Assembly (NCBI GenBank): GCA_934141145.1
Contig: CAKPCA010000010.1
Span: forward strand, 1 to 44,787
Source of the DNA: an uncultured Bacilli bacterium
GTDB taxonomy: Bacteria; Bacillota_I; Bacilli_A; RF39; UBA660
Length of the DNA stretch: 44,787 nt
Reading direction: 5' to 3'
The first letter of the stretch is position 1, and each line of letters opens with the position of its first letter. The notes beneath the pieces are model-generated. The model did no database searches. It was not told the DNA's origin and worked only from the letters and a program-made list of their open reading frames with translations. Shown here in pieces: positions 23,173 through 30,399 of the stretch. The position numbers and the translations under genes were made by a program.

Positions 23173-24042
23173 TTGAAAATTGCAGAAAATTGGAAAGATT
23201 ATGAAATACTTGATATGTCTAGTGGCATGAAAATAGAAAAATGGAATAATGTTATTTTATCAAGACCAGATCCACAGATTGTATGGAAAAAAGATATAGA
23301 TGATAAATTAATAAATAGTGTTCATGCTATTTATCATAGAAGTAAGAGTGGTGGAGGAGCTTGGGAATACAAGAAAAAAGTAAATGATAGATGGACAGTA
23401 AAATATAAAGACTTAACATTTAATATAAAATTAATGGGATTTAAACATACGGGTTTATTTCCAGAACAAGCAGTTAATTGGGATTATATGATTGATAAAA
23501 TAAAAAATAGTAATAGACATATTAAGGTGCTTAATTTATTTGCATATACAGGTGGTGCGACTGTAGCATGTGCATATGCAGGAGCAGATGTAGTACACGT
23601 TGATTCTTCAAAAGGAATGGTAGCGTGGGCAAAAGAAAATATAGTTAGTTCTAATCTTCAAGATAAATATGTTAGATTTATTGTTGATGATGTTATAAAA
23701 TTTGTAAAAAGAGAAATAAGAAGAGGAAATAAGTATGATGCAATCATTATGGATCCACCATCATTTGGTAGAGGAGCAAATGGTGAAGTTTGGAATATAG
23801 AAGAAAGCTTATATGAACTTGTAGAATTATGTACAGAATTATTAAGTGATAATCCATTATTTTTCTTAATTAATTCTTATACTACAGGTATGAGTCCAAA
23901 AGTTCTTGAAAATGTTCTTATGCTAACAGTAAATGAAAAATATGATGGAAAAATATCATCTGGAGAAGTAGGGCTTCCAATGAAAAATAGTAACCTTGTA
24001 CTTCCTTGTGGTATTTATGGAAGATGGGAAAATAATGAATAA
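23173..24042 (+). CDS. RlmI-like SAM-dependent methyltransferase
   Basis: A 289-residue Rossmann methyltransferase. Motifs: FKHTGLFPEQAVNWDYM, LNLFAYTGGATVACAYAGA (motif I), VVHVDSSKGMVAWAKEN, and the catalytic-type MDPPSFGRG (post-I). The DPPSFGRG motif is that of rRNA m5C/m7G methyltransferases of the RlmI/RlmK group, though no PUA domain is visible at the N-terminus. I took TTG 23173 as start because GGGAAG at 23160 gives proper spacing; GTG 23164 is too close to it. The RluA-like gene overlaps its end by 8 bp. Confidence 0.82.
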   Translation: MKIAENWKDYEILDMSSGMKIEKWNNVILSRPDPQIVWKKDIDDKLINSVHAIYHRSKSGGGAWEYKKKVNDRWTVKYKDLTFNIKLMGFKHTGLFPEQAVNWDYMIDKIKNSNRHIKVLNLFAYTGGATVACAYAGADVVHVDSSKGMVAWAKENIVSSNLQDKYVRFIVDDVIKFVKREIRRGNKYDAIIMDPPSFGRGANGEVWNIEESLYELVELCTELLSDNPLFFLINSYTTGMSPKVLENVLMLTVNEKYDGKISSGEVGLPMKNSNLVLPCGIYGRWENNE

Positions 24043-24718
24043 ATTAAATGTAATATATGAAGATAATCATATTATAATTGTAGAAAAAATAGTAAATGTA
24101 CCATCACAAGCAGATTCATCAAAAGATTTAGATATGCTTACAATGGTTAAACAATATATAAAAGAAAAATATAATAAAGAAGGTAATGTTTATTTAGGAC
24201 TTGTTCATAGACTTGATAGACCAGTAGGCGGAATAATGGTATTTGCAAGAACTAGCAAAGCAGCAAGTAGATTAAGTAAGGAAGTAAGAGATAAAAATTT
24301 TTTTAAAACTTATTTAACTATAGTTCATGGCAAAATGAAAAACAATAGTGGAAGACTTATTGATAAGATATCAAAAAATGAAAAGACTAATACAACTTAC
24401 TTAGATAATAAAAATGGAAAAGAAGCTATTCTTGATTATGAAGTACTTTTATATGATAGAAAAGAGAATTTGTCTTTATTAAAGATAAATTTAATAACAG
24501 GTAGACATCATCAAATAAGATTTCAAATGAGTAATAATTTAACACCAATATATGGTGATCAAAGATATGGAACAAATGATAAAAAACAGATTGCACTTTA
24601 TGCGTATAAACTTGAATTTATCCATCCTGTAAGAAAAGAAAAAATGACATTTAAATGTTTTCCAAGAAAAGAAGGAATATGGAAAATGCTTGAAGAAGTA
24701 AAGGAGAAAGATTTATGA
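24035..24718 (+). CDS. RluA-family pseudouridine synthase, short form
   Basis: A 227-residue synthase without an S4 domain. Catalytic motif VHRLDRPVGGIMVFARTSKAA, then LITGRHHQIRFQM and YGDQRYG. The start at ATG 24035 is in the upstream gene's last codons, with GGGAA before it. Such short RluA proteins (YqcB-type or TruC-like) modify tRNA or rRNA; the target is not readable. Its stop overlaps the HAD gene start. Confidence 0.85.
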   Translation: MNKLNVIYEDNHIIIVEKIVNVPSQADSSKDLDMLTMVKQYIKEKYNKEGNVYLGLVHRLDRPVGGIMVFARTSKAASRLSKEVRDKNFFKTYLTIVHGKMKNNSGRLIDKISKNEKTNTTYLDNKNGKEAILDYEVLLYDRKENLSLLKINLITGRHHQIRFQMSNNLTPIYGDQRYGTNDKKQIALYAYKLEFIHPVRKEKMTFKCFPRKEGIWKMLEEVKEKDL

Positions 24719-25218
24719 AAAATTTATATATAGATTTTGATGGAGTAATACTTGACACTCTAGAACCAGTTTATAAACTTGCAAAAGAATTAAATTTAGA
24801 TTATAAAACTCAAACTAAAGAAATAGGAAAATTATTTTCAAAGATTGATTGGGAAGAATTGATAGAAGATACTACAGATATAAATGATAGTGTTAATGCA
24901 ATTAAAAAATTATCAGAAAGTGGAAAGTTTAATATTTCAATATTAACACATGTCAATTCTTTAAAAGAAGCGACTGCAAAAATTAATTTTTTGGATGGTA
25001 TAACTCCAGATTTAACAATTATTCCTGTTCCTAAAAATGTATCAAAAACAAAAATGACACAAACAGTAGGTGCAATACTTGTAGATGATTTTTCAGGTAA
25101 TTTAAAAGAATGGGAAGAATCTGGTGGAATAGGAGTTAAATTTACTAGATATAAAGAAGATAATTGTAAATATCTAAATATAACTTCATTAGAAGAGTTA
25201 ATTGATATGTTTGATTAG
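24715..25218 (+). CDS. HAD-like phosphatase, 5'-nucleotidase-like
   Basis: A 167-residue HAD protein. Motif I is YIDFDGVILDTLEP, motif II is around ISILTHVNS, and motif III/IV lie in KTKMTQTVGAILVDDFSGNL. The small cap and DDFSGN tail fit the 5'(3')-deoxyribonucleotidase/YqfW branch. It is part of the run 23173-25789 with overlapping ends. Substrate unproven. Confidence 0.75.
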   Translation: MKNLYIDFDGVILDTLEPVYKLAKELNLDYKTQTKEIGKLFSKIDWEELIEDTTDINDSVNAIKKLSESGKFNISILTHVNSLKEATAKINFLDGITPDLTIIPVPKNVSKTKMTQTVGAILVDDFSGNLKEWEESGGIGVKFTRYKEDNCKYLNITSLEELIDMFD

Positions 25219-25225
25219 GTGAAAA

Positions 25226-25789
25226 ATGAAAGTAGAAAAATTAGTGGTTGGATTATATCAAGAAAATTGTTATTTTATTATAAAAGAAAATAAATGTTTA
25301 ATAGTTGATCCAGGCGATGAAATAGATAAAATATTATTAAAAATAAAAAATGAAAATTTAGATTTAGTTGCAATTTTAATAACTCATGCTCATTTTGATC
25401 ATGTTGGAGCATTAAATGATTTAACACAAAAATATAACGTTCCTGTTTATTATAATAATGTAAATAATGAAATAAACTATGAAAAAATAATAAATGTTAA
25501 AGAAGAAAAATATAATATTGATTCTTTTTCATTTGAAGTAATATTTACTAGTGGTCATAGAAATGATTTAGTAACGTATTATTTTTATGATGACAATATT
25601 ATGTTTACAGGAGATTTTTTATTTAAATTGTCTATTGGAAGAACAGATTTAGAATATGCTTCTTACGATGAAATGTTAAAATCAATTGATAAAATAAAAA
25701 AATATAATGATAATATAGTTATATATCCAGGACATGGTGATAAGACAATTTTAGGATTTGAAAAAGAAAATAATATGTTCTTAAATTAG
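25226..25789 (+). CDS. MBL-fold metallo-hydrolase (glyoxalase II-like)
   Basis: A 187-residue single-domain metallo-beta-lactamase-fold hydrolase. Metal ligands are in LITHAHFDHVGAL (HxHxDH), TSGHRNDLVTYYF, FTGDFLFKLSIGRTD and YPGHGDKT. It matches YqgX-type proteins of Bacilli that hydrolyse thioesters such as S-D-lactoyl adducts or are of unknown substrate. It lacks the C-terminal HAGH domain of true glyoxalase II. Confidence 0.88.
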   Translation: MKVEKLVVGLYQENCYFIIKENKCLIVDPGDEIDKILLKIKNENLDLVAILITHAHFDHVGALNDLTQKYNVPVYYNNVNNEINYEKIINVKEEKYNIDSFSFEVIFTSGHRNDLVTYYFYDDNIMFTGDFLFKLSIGRTDLEYASYDEMLKSIDKIKKYNDNIVIYPGHGDKTILGFEKENNMFLN

Positions 25790-25834
25790 AATATGCCTCA
25801 TATATTTTATTGTAAACTTAAGGAGGCAAGAAAT

Positions 25835-26095
25835 ATGGAAACAATCAAAGTTTCATCAAAATCAAATCCAAATTCAGTAGCAGGTGCACTTGCTAATGTA
25901 TTTAGGGAAAAATCGTCAGTAGAAATGCAAGCTATAGGTGCAGGTGCATTAAATCAAGCTATTAAGGCTATTGCTATTGCAAGAGGCTTTGTCGCACCAT
26001 CAGGTAAGAATTTAGTTTGTATACCGGCATTTACAGATATACTAATAGATTCAGAAGAGAGAACAGCAATAAAATTAATAGTAGAAGCAAGATAA
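25835..26095 (+). CDS. spoVS: stage V sporulation protein S
   Basis: An 86-residue protein closely matching SpoVS: METIKVSSKSNPNSVAGALA, then AIGAGALNQAIKAIAIARGF and VCIPAFTDILIDSEERTAIK. It is a small Alba-like DNA/RNA-binding protein required for normal spore coat assembly and septation in Bacillus and also found in non-sporulating bacteria. AAGGAGG at 25820 fixes the start at 25835; an upstream in-frame ATG at 25793 has no site. Presence alone does not prove sporulation. Confidence 0.93.
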   Translation: METIKVSSKSNPNSVAGALANVFREKSSVEMQAIGAGALNQAIKAIAIARGFVAPSGKNLVCIPAFTDILIDSEERTAIKLIVEAR

Positions 26096-26107
26096 CTTGC
26101 TTTTTTT
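26085..26107 (+). terminator. Rho-independent terminator
   Basis: AAGCAAG (26085-26091) pairs with CTTGCTT (26096-26102), with an ATAA loop and a run of T's. It overlaps the spoVS stop codon. Confidence 0.8.
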
Positions 26108-26176
26108 AGTGTAAAGCCATTTATTTTGTGATTATAATCTACTATATAAGTGTTAAAATATAATAGGTGGTAAAAA

Positions 26177-26731
26177 ATGAATAAAAGTACAGAATTAAAT
26201 ATTATAGATTATTCCTCATTAAAAACAATGAGTAAAGGTGGAGATTATTCTTGTTATGAAAATATAGTCGCCGCACTTTATAATTATGTAATGTGTAATA
26301 ATCCGAATGGATTTACAAAATTAGATGATGCTAGAAATTATATTATGAGTTTAACAAAACAAAATATAGAAAGAGAACTTCTTAAAAATATAGTAAAGAA
26401 AAATTTTTGTTCTAGGTATAATCATTATGCAACAAAACTTGGTACAAATAAAGAATTTGATGATAATTTAGGAATAAGTGATGCAGAAGTGTTAATATTT
26501 AATGCATTATCTACAATGCATATGGACGCAGTAGATTATATTATACAGAAATATCCTAAATTAATTGATTTAATGGTAAAGTTATTTGTAGATTCAAGAT
26601 ATTTTGATACTAGTTATAAAATAGAAAAACTAGATGATGAAAATATAATTACTGATGAATGTAAAAGGTTATTAACAAAAATAGATGAACATTATAAAAA
26701 ACAAAGTGATTCTGTAAGGTTAATTTCATAA
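26177..26731 (+). CDS. hypothetical helical protein
   Basis: A 184-residue soluble, mostly helical protein. Segments such as YENIVAALYNYVMCNN, RELLKNIVKKNFCSRYN and DAVDYIIQKYPKLIDLMVKLF suggest a helical bundle. Not recognised, and no catalytic motif is seen. GGTGG precedes the ATG. It stands alone between terminators, followed 58 bp later by a Fic protein with its own ribosome site. Confidence 0.6.
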   Translation: MNKSTELNIIDYSSLKTMSKGGDYSCYENIVAALYNYVMCNNPNGFTKLDDARNYIMSLTKQNIERELLKNIVKKNFCSRYNHYATKLGTNKEFDDNLGISDAEVLIFNALSTMHMDAVDYIIQKYPKLIDLMVKLFVDSRYFDTSYKIEKLDDENIITDECKRLLTKIDEHYKKQSDSVRLIS

Positions 26732-26788
26732 AGAAATTGACTTTACTTTTATTTATGGTATTATAAATATCTAAAGAGGAAGTAGTAC

Positions 26789-27616
26789 ATGGAAAAACAG
26801 GATAAATTAGAAGATAAGATTATTTTATATGAGTGTTTTAAAAAATATTTAGAAAGTTATAAAGATAGCTATGGTAAAGATAAGTATCTACCACAAAATC
26901 TTATAGAATTTTATTACCAAGCAACAGATGATATAAAATTTGATTTATTAAAAAAATCTTTTATAAAAAAATATATTTATAATGAAAATGAAGTAGAGGC
27001 TGCACATACATCTTGGGAAAGAAGAGGACTAAGAGAAATGTATAATTTTATACATGGATATGATACAAGTAAGATGGATATTTATACAATTTTAGAACTT
27101 CATGAGCAATTATATAAATATGCGCCTAATAAAGATTTTGGTGGTCACTTTAGAAATTCAGATGCACATATAAATAATAGTACTGCAAACCTTATGGAAT
27201 GGTCACGTATTAGTTATGAAATAATAAAATTAAAGTCATATACAATAGAATTAATTCAAAGAGGGAAAGAACTTAATGGTACAAATAATTTTGATGAATT
27301 ATTCAAGTATATTGAAGAATGTATAATATTAAATACTGATTTATTAAAAATTCATCCATTTTATGATGGAAATGGTAGATGTATTAGGGGTTTTACAAAT
27401 ATGTTATTTGAACTTGCAAATATTCCACCAATTTATGTACCTATAGAAGAAAAAGAAACATATAAATCAGCAATTAGAAAAACAGATGAAGATATATATA
27501 AAGATATAATTATATTTTATTATTATAAAATATGTGATTCTATAATAGATCTTCAATATAGTATTGTTAAAAAAGAAAAAGATAAAGCGTTAAAATTGTT
27601 AAAAAACGAGGATTAA
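26789..27616 (+). CDS. Fic-domain protein
   Basis: A 275-residue protein with the Fic motif IHPFYDGNGRCIRGFTN (catalytic His near residue 190) and the upstream GGHFRNSDAHI loop that binds the target. Fic proteins transfer AMP or other nucleotides to protein hydroxyls. The usual inhibitory motif (S/T)xxxE(G/N) is not obvious; the nearest candidate is AAHTSWERRG near residue 72. No antitoxin gene is adjacent. The target is unknown. Confidence 0.85.
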   Translation: MEKQDKLEDKIILYECFKKYLESYKDSYGKDKYLPQNLIEFYYQATDDIKFDLLKKSFIKKYIYNENEVEAAHTSWERRGLREMYNFIHGYDTSKMDIYTILELHEQLYKYAPNKDFGGHFRNSDAHINNSTANLMEWSRISYEIIKLKSYTIELIQRGKELNGTNNFDELFKYIEECIILNTDLLKIHPFYDGNGRCIRGFTNMLFELANIPPIYVPIEEKETYKSAIRKTDEDIYKDIIIFYYYKICDSIIDLQYSIVKKEKDKALKLLKNED

Positions 27617-27632
27617 TTTCCTCGTTTTATTT
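27603..27632. terminator. bidirectional terminator
   Basis: AAAACGAGGA (27603-27612) pairs with TCCTCGTTTT (27619-27628). It has T's on the plus strand and A's upstream that read as T's on the minus strand. It ends both the Fic gene and the convergent fusion gene. Confidence 0.85.
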
Positions 27633-29070
27633 CTATTAAATATGGTGCATTAATATTATTAGTATTATGATATTCATTAAAACTAATGTTATTATCTTCT
27701 AGATATTCTTTTATACATGTTCCTTCCTTTTTACCTTCTTCATGTGGATAAATAACTATAAGTATAATTCCTTTATTATTAAGCATTTCAAAAGAATTTT
27801 TAATTGCATTAACAGTACTTATATGATTTGTCATAATATTTTTATCACCATTAGGTAAATATCCTAGATTAAAAAGTATTAAACTTATTTTACCTTTATA
27901 ATTTTTTAAAGTTACATTTATATTTTCATGACTTTCATTAAATAGTTTATAATTTTCTTTTTTATTATCTTTTAATAATTTATCAGTATTATTAATCGCA
28001 GCACTCTGCACATCAAATCCAAAAACAAATCCTTTATTTAAAGCATTACATAAATATAAAGTATCATTTCCATTACCAGTTGTCATATCTACTGCAATAT
28101 CATTTTCTTTTAAATTCTTATCTATAATTTGCTTTACTTTATTTAATATACTTTTATTAAATCCTTGATATGTATCTCTTCTTTTTAATTCTTTATCAAT
28201 GTCGTTAAGAACACCAAATTTCTTAGTAAGCCAAGTAGGTTCAATAAGTTCATCCTTATCAGGATCACCTGTAATTCTATTAATAACAATTTTTTCATCT
28301 AAATATTCTAATTGGTCACATACAATATCTACATATTCTTCTTTAGTAAGAACATGGAAGTTTTCTTTTAAGTATAATTTAAAAAGGTTAGTATCTTTCA
28401 ATATATGAAGCATATGAATTTTTATACCAAGAATTTTTTTATTTGATAAATATTTAGCCGTTTCAATCATCATTTCTTTTGTTTCATAAGGTAAACCATT
28501 AATAATATGCACAACAACATTTATATTTTTGTCATTTAATTTTTTTAAGCAATTTTCAAATTCTTCTAAAGTGCTTCCTCTATTAATTAATTTAGCTGTT
28601 TTATCATGTATAGTTTGTAGACCAAGTTCTATAACTAGATCAGTTCTTTTATTAAGTTCTTCCAAGTAATTTAGTACCTCATCACTAATAGAATCAGGAC
28701 GGGTTGCGATATTTAAACCTACAACATTATCTTGCTTTAATATTAGTTCATACTTTTCTTTTAATTCAGAAAGAGGAGCATATGTATTTGTATTTGCTTG
28801 AAAATATCCAATATATTTTGCTTTTGGCCATTTTTTATGTAACACTTCTTTAACTTCTTTAAACTGAGTTAATAAATCAGTATCATCTTCATAATATTCT
28901 CCAGATCCATGTGCGCAGTATATGCATCCACCATATCCTTTAGTTCCATCAATATTTGGACATGAAAAATGAGCATTTAAACTAACTTTAAATACTTTAC
29001 ATCCATATTTTTTTTGATAATAATAATTTAATGTATGATATCTTTTATTATCAAGTGTATATTTAAACAT
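27613..29070 (-). CDS. MnmL-MnmM-type fusion: radical SAM (YtqA) plus methyltransferase (YtqB)
   Basis: A 485-residue protein. Residues 1-300 match the YtqA (TIGR01212) radical-SAM family, with SCPNIDGTKGYGGCIYC providing the cluster cysteines, YFQANTNTYAP and IELGLQTIHDKTAKLINRG. Residues about 305-485 match YtqB: DMTTGNGNDTLYLCNAL (motif I) and LFNLGYLPNGDKNI. In Bacillus subtilis the two are separate adjacent genes, YtqA/MnmL and YtqB/MnmM, which finish wobble-uridine modification (cmnm5U to nm5U, then to mnm5U). The fusion joins consecutive steps in one polypeptide. Minus strand, start at ATG 29070. Confidence 0.85.
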   Translation of the reverse strand: MFKYTLDNKRYHTLNYYYQKKYGCKVFKVSLNAHFSCPNIDGTKGYGGCIYCAHGSGEYYEDDTDLLTQFKEVKEVLHKKWPKAKYIGYFQANTNTYAPLSELKEKYELILKQDNVVGLNIATRPDSISDEVLNYLEELNKRTDLVIELGLQTIHDKTAKLINRGSTLEEFENCLKKLNDKNINVVVHIINGLPYETKEMMIETAKYLSNKKILGIKIHMLHILKDTNLFKLYLKENFHVLTKEEYVDIVCDQLEYLDEKIVINRITGDPDKDELIEPTWLTKKFGVLNDIDKELKRRDTYQGFNKSILNKVKQIIDKNLKENDIAVDMTTGNGNDTLYLCNALNKGFVFGFDVQSAAINNTDKLLKDNKKENYKLFNESHENINVTLKNYKGKISLILFNLGYLPNGDKNIMTNHISTVNAIKNSFEMLNNKGIILIVIYPHEEGKKEGTCIKEYLEDNNISFNEYHNTNNINAPYLIEIKRGN

Positions 29071-29190
29071 ATAACATCACCTTTAGATAAATTATAACAA
29101 AAATAAGTAAAAATTATAGATTTTTATATAAAAAATATGTTAAAATCTAATTATCTTGCATAGATTTAACAATAGAAGGGAAGTTTACAT

Positions 29191-29790
29191 ATGGATTATA
29201 GCAGTATTAAAAAAGAATTATGTAAATTTATATATGGAAATAAGAATGAAAAATTAGAAAATGATTTAGTTATACATATGATATGTGATACTAATATCGA
29301 TACTATAGAAATGCTTTCAATAGAAGAAACTAATTATCTAAGAAAAATATGCAAAGTTGATTATGATAAAGATTGTAATACTAGTTTAGTAAATAAGGAA
29401 AATTTAATAAGAAAGACAAGAAAAATAGTATTAATGCATAAAGTAGAAAATGAAAGTAATTCTTATTCAATAGAAAGATTAAACATACCGCAAAGAGTAT
29501 ATAAAGCATTAAAAAAACAAAATATATCTACTATAAATGATCTATTAAAGTATAATATAGAAGACTTAAAGTTAATAGATAACTTAGGAGATAAATCAGT
29601 AAATCAAATAATAGAAGAAGTTCATAGACTAGGATATAAATTTGATTGTGAAAAAGAAGTAGTCGCGATAAATGAAAAAATAGATAAATTAGCTAAATTG
29701 CTAGAAAAAAGTAAGAAACTAAAAGAAGAATTAATAAAAGTAGATGAAGAAATAGAACATCTTGTATTAAGTTTAGAAAAAAACTCTTGA
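29191..29790 (+). CDS. orphan RNA polymerase alpha-CTD-like protein
   Basis: A 199-residue protein. Residues about 92-150 match the helix-hairpin-helix alpha-CTD of RNA polymerase: IERLNIPQRVYKALKKQNIS, TINDLLKY, and LIDNLGDKSVNQIIEEVHRLGY (the GxKSxxxI core). The N-terminal 90 residues are not recognised. The last 45 residues form a coiled coil (KIDKLAKLLEKSKKLKEELI). It lacks the alpha N-terminal dimerisation domain, so it is not RpoA. It could contact promoter UP elements or act as a DNA-binding adaptor. Its own promoter lies in the divergent gap with the fusion gene. Confidence 0.7.
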   Translation: MDYSSIKKELCKFIYGNKNEKLENDLVIHMICDTNIDTIEMLSIEETNYLRKICKVDYDKDCNTSLVNKENLIRKTRKIVLMHKVENESNSYSIERLNIPQRVYKALKKQNISTINDLLKYNIEDLKLIDNLGDKSVNQIIEEVHRLGYKFDCEKEVVAINEKIDKLAKLLEKSKKLKEELIKVDEEIEHLVLSLEKNS

Positions 29791-29820
29791 AAAAATACAA
29801 TAAATATATTATAATTCTTG

Positions 29821-30019
29821 TAATGAGTGATGAAGAAAAGTAGTAATAAATAACTTATTTTAAAGAGAGTCAGTGGTAGGTGGAAACTGATAATAAAGAA
29901 TTTATGAACTTGTTTTGGAGCTTAAACGTATTCTTGCGTTAAAAGAAATAAAGTGCATAGAAATCTATGAAGTAAGGTGGTACCACGGCTAGTTCGTCCT
30001 TACATCATAGGTTTTTTAT
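29821..30019 (+). promoter_or_regulatory. leucine T-box riboswitch
   Basis: The T-box sequence AAGGTGGTACCACGG is at 29974-29988, followed by a terminator hairpin (29965-29977 with 29998-30010) and TTTTTT. Upstream are the stem I features AGAGAGTCAGTGG and GGTGGAAACTG, and the specifier loop GAA-CTT before GTTTTGGAGC. The specifier CTT (29909-29911) codes for leucine, matching leuS downstream. Uncharged tRNA-Leu stabilises the antiterminator and turns expression on. Confidence 0.9.
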
Positions 30020-30039
30020 AGTTTTAAGGAGTTGGTTTA

Positions 30040-30399
30040 ATGGAAAATATAATTTTATTTATAATGTTTTTTATAGTTATATATTTAATATATTATTTTG
30101 TATTCATAAGAAAGCAAATAAAATATAATAAAAACAAAGTATTTAGTGATGTAAAATTATTAGAAAGCTATTACAAAATAAATGTTAAAAAAATAGGATA
30201 CCAAAAAGTACTTAGAATACTTAATTTTGTAAATGCACTTATGTTATCATGTATAATGATGATAGTTATGAATATTGATAAAGTATTATATAAACTATTA
30301 ATTATAATAATTCTTATAGTACCATTTATATGGGTAACATATTATTTTTTAGCAAAATATTTAAAACATTTAGAAAGGAAGAGTGAAGAAAATGTATAA
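30040..30399 (+). CDS. small membrane protein in the leuS operon
   Basis: A 119-residue protein with an N-terminal helix (about 4-23), a short cytoplasmic part and two further helices (about 66-82 and 86-108). Not recognised. AAGGAG precedes the ATG. It lies between the leucine T-box and leuS and overlaps the leuS start by 8 bp, so it is expressed under leucine tRNA control. Its function is not obvious. Confidence 0.65.
   Translation: MENIILFIMFFIVIYLIYYFVFIRKQIKYNKNKVFSDVKLLESYYKINVKKIGYQKVLRILNFVNALMLSCIMMIVMNIDKVLYKLLIIIILIVPFIWVTYYFLAKYLKHLERKSEENV

Noticed and set aside
28199..28408. Plus-strand 69-codon frame inside the radical-SAM fusion gene
   Set aside because: Shadow of a strongly conserved minus-strand gene, without ribosome site or recognisable protein.
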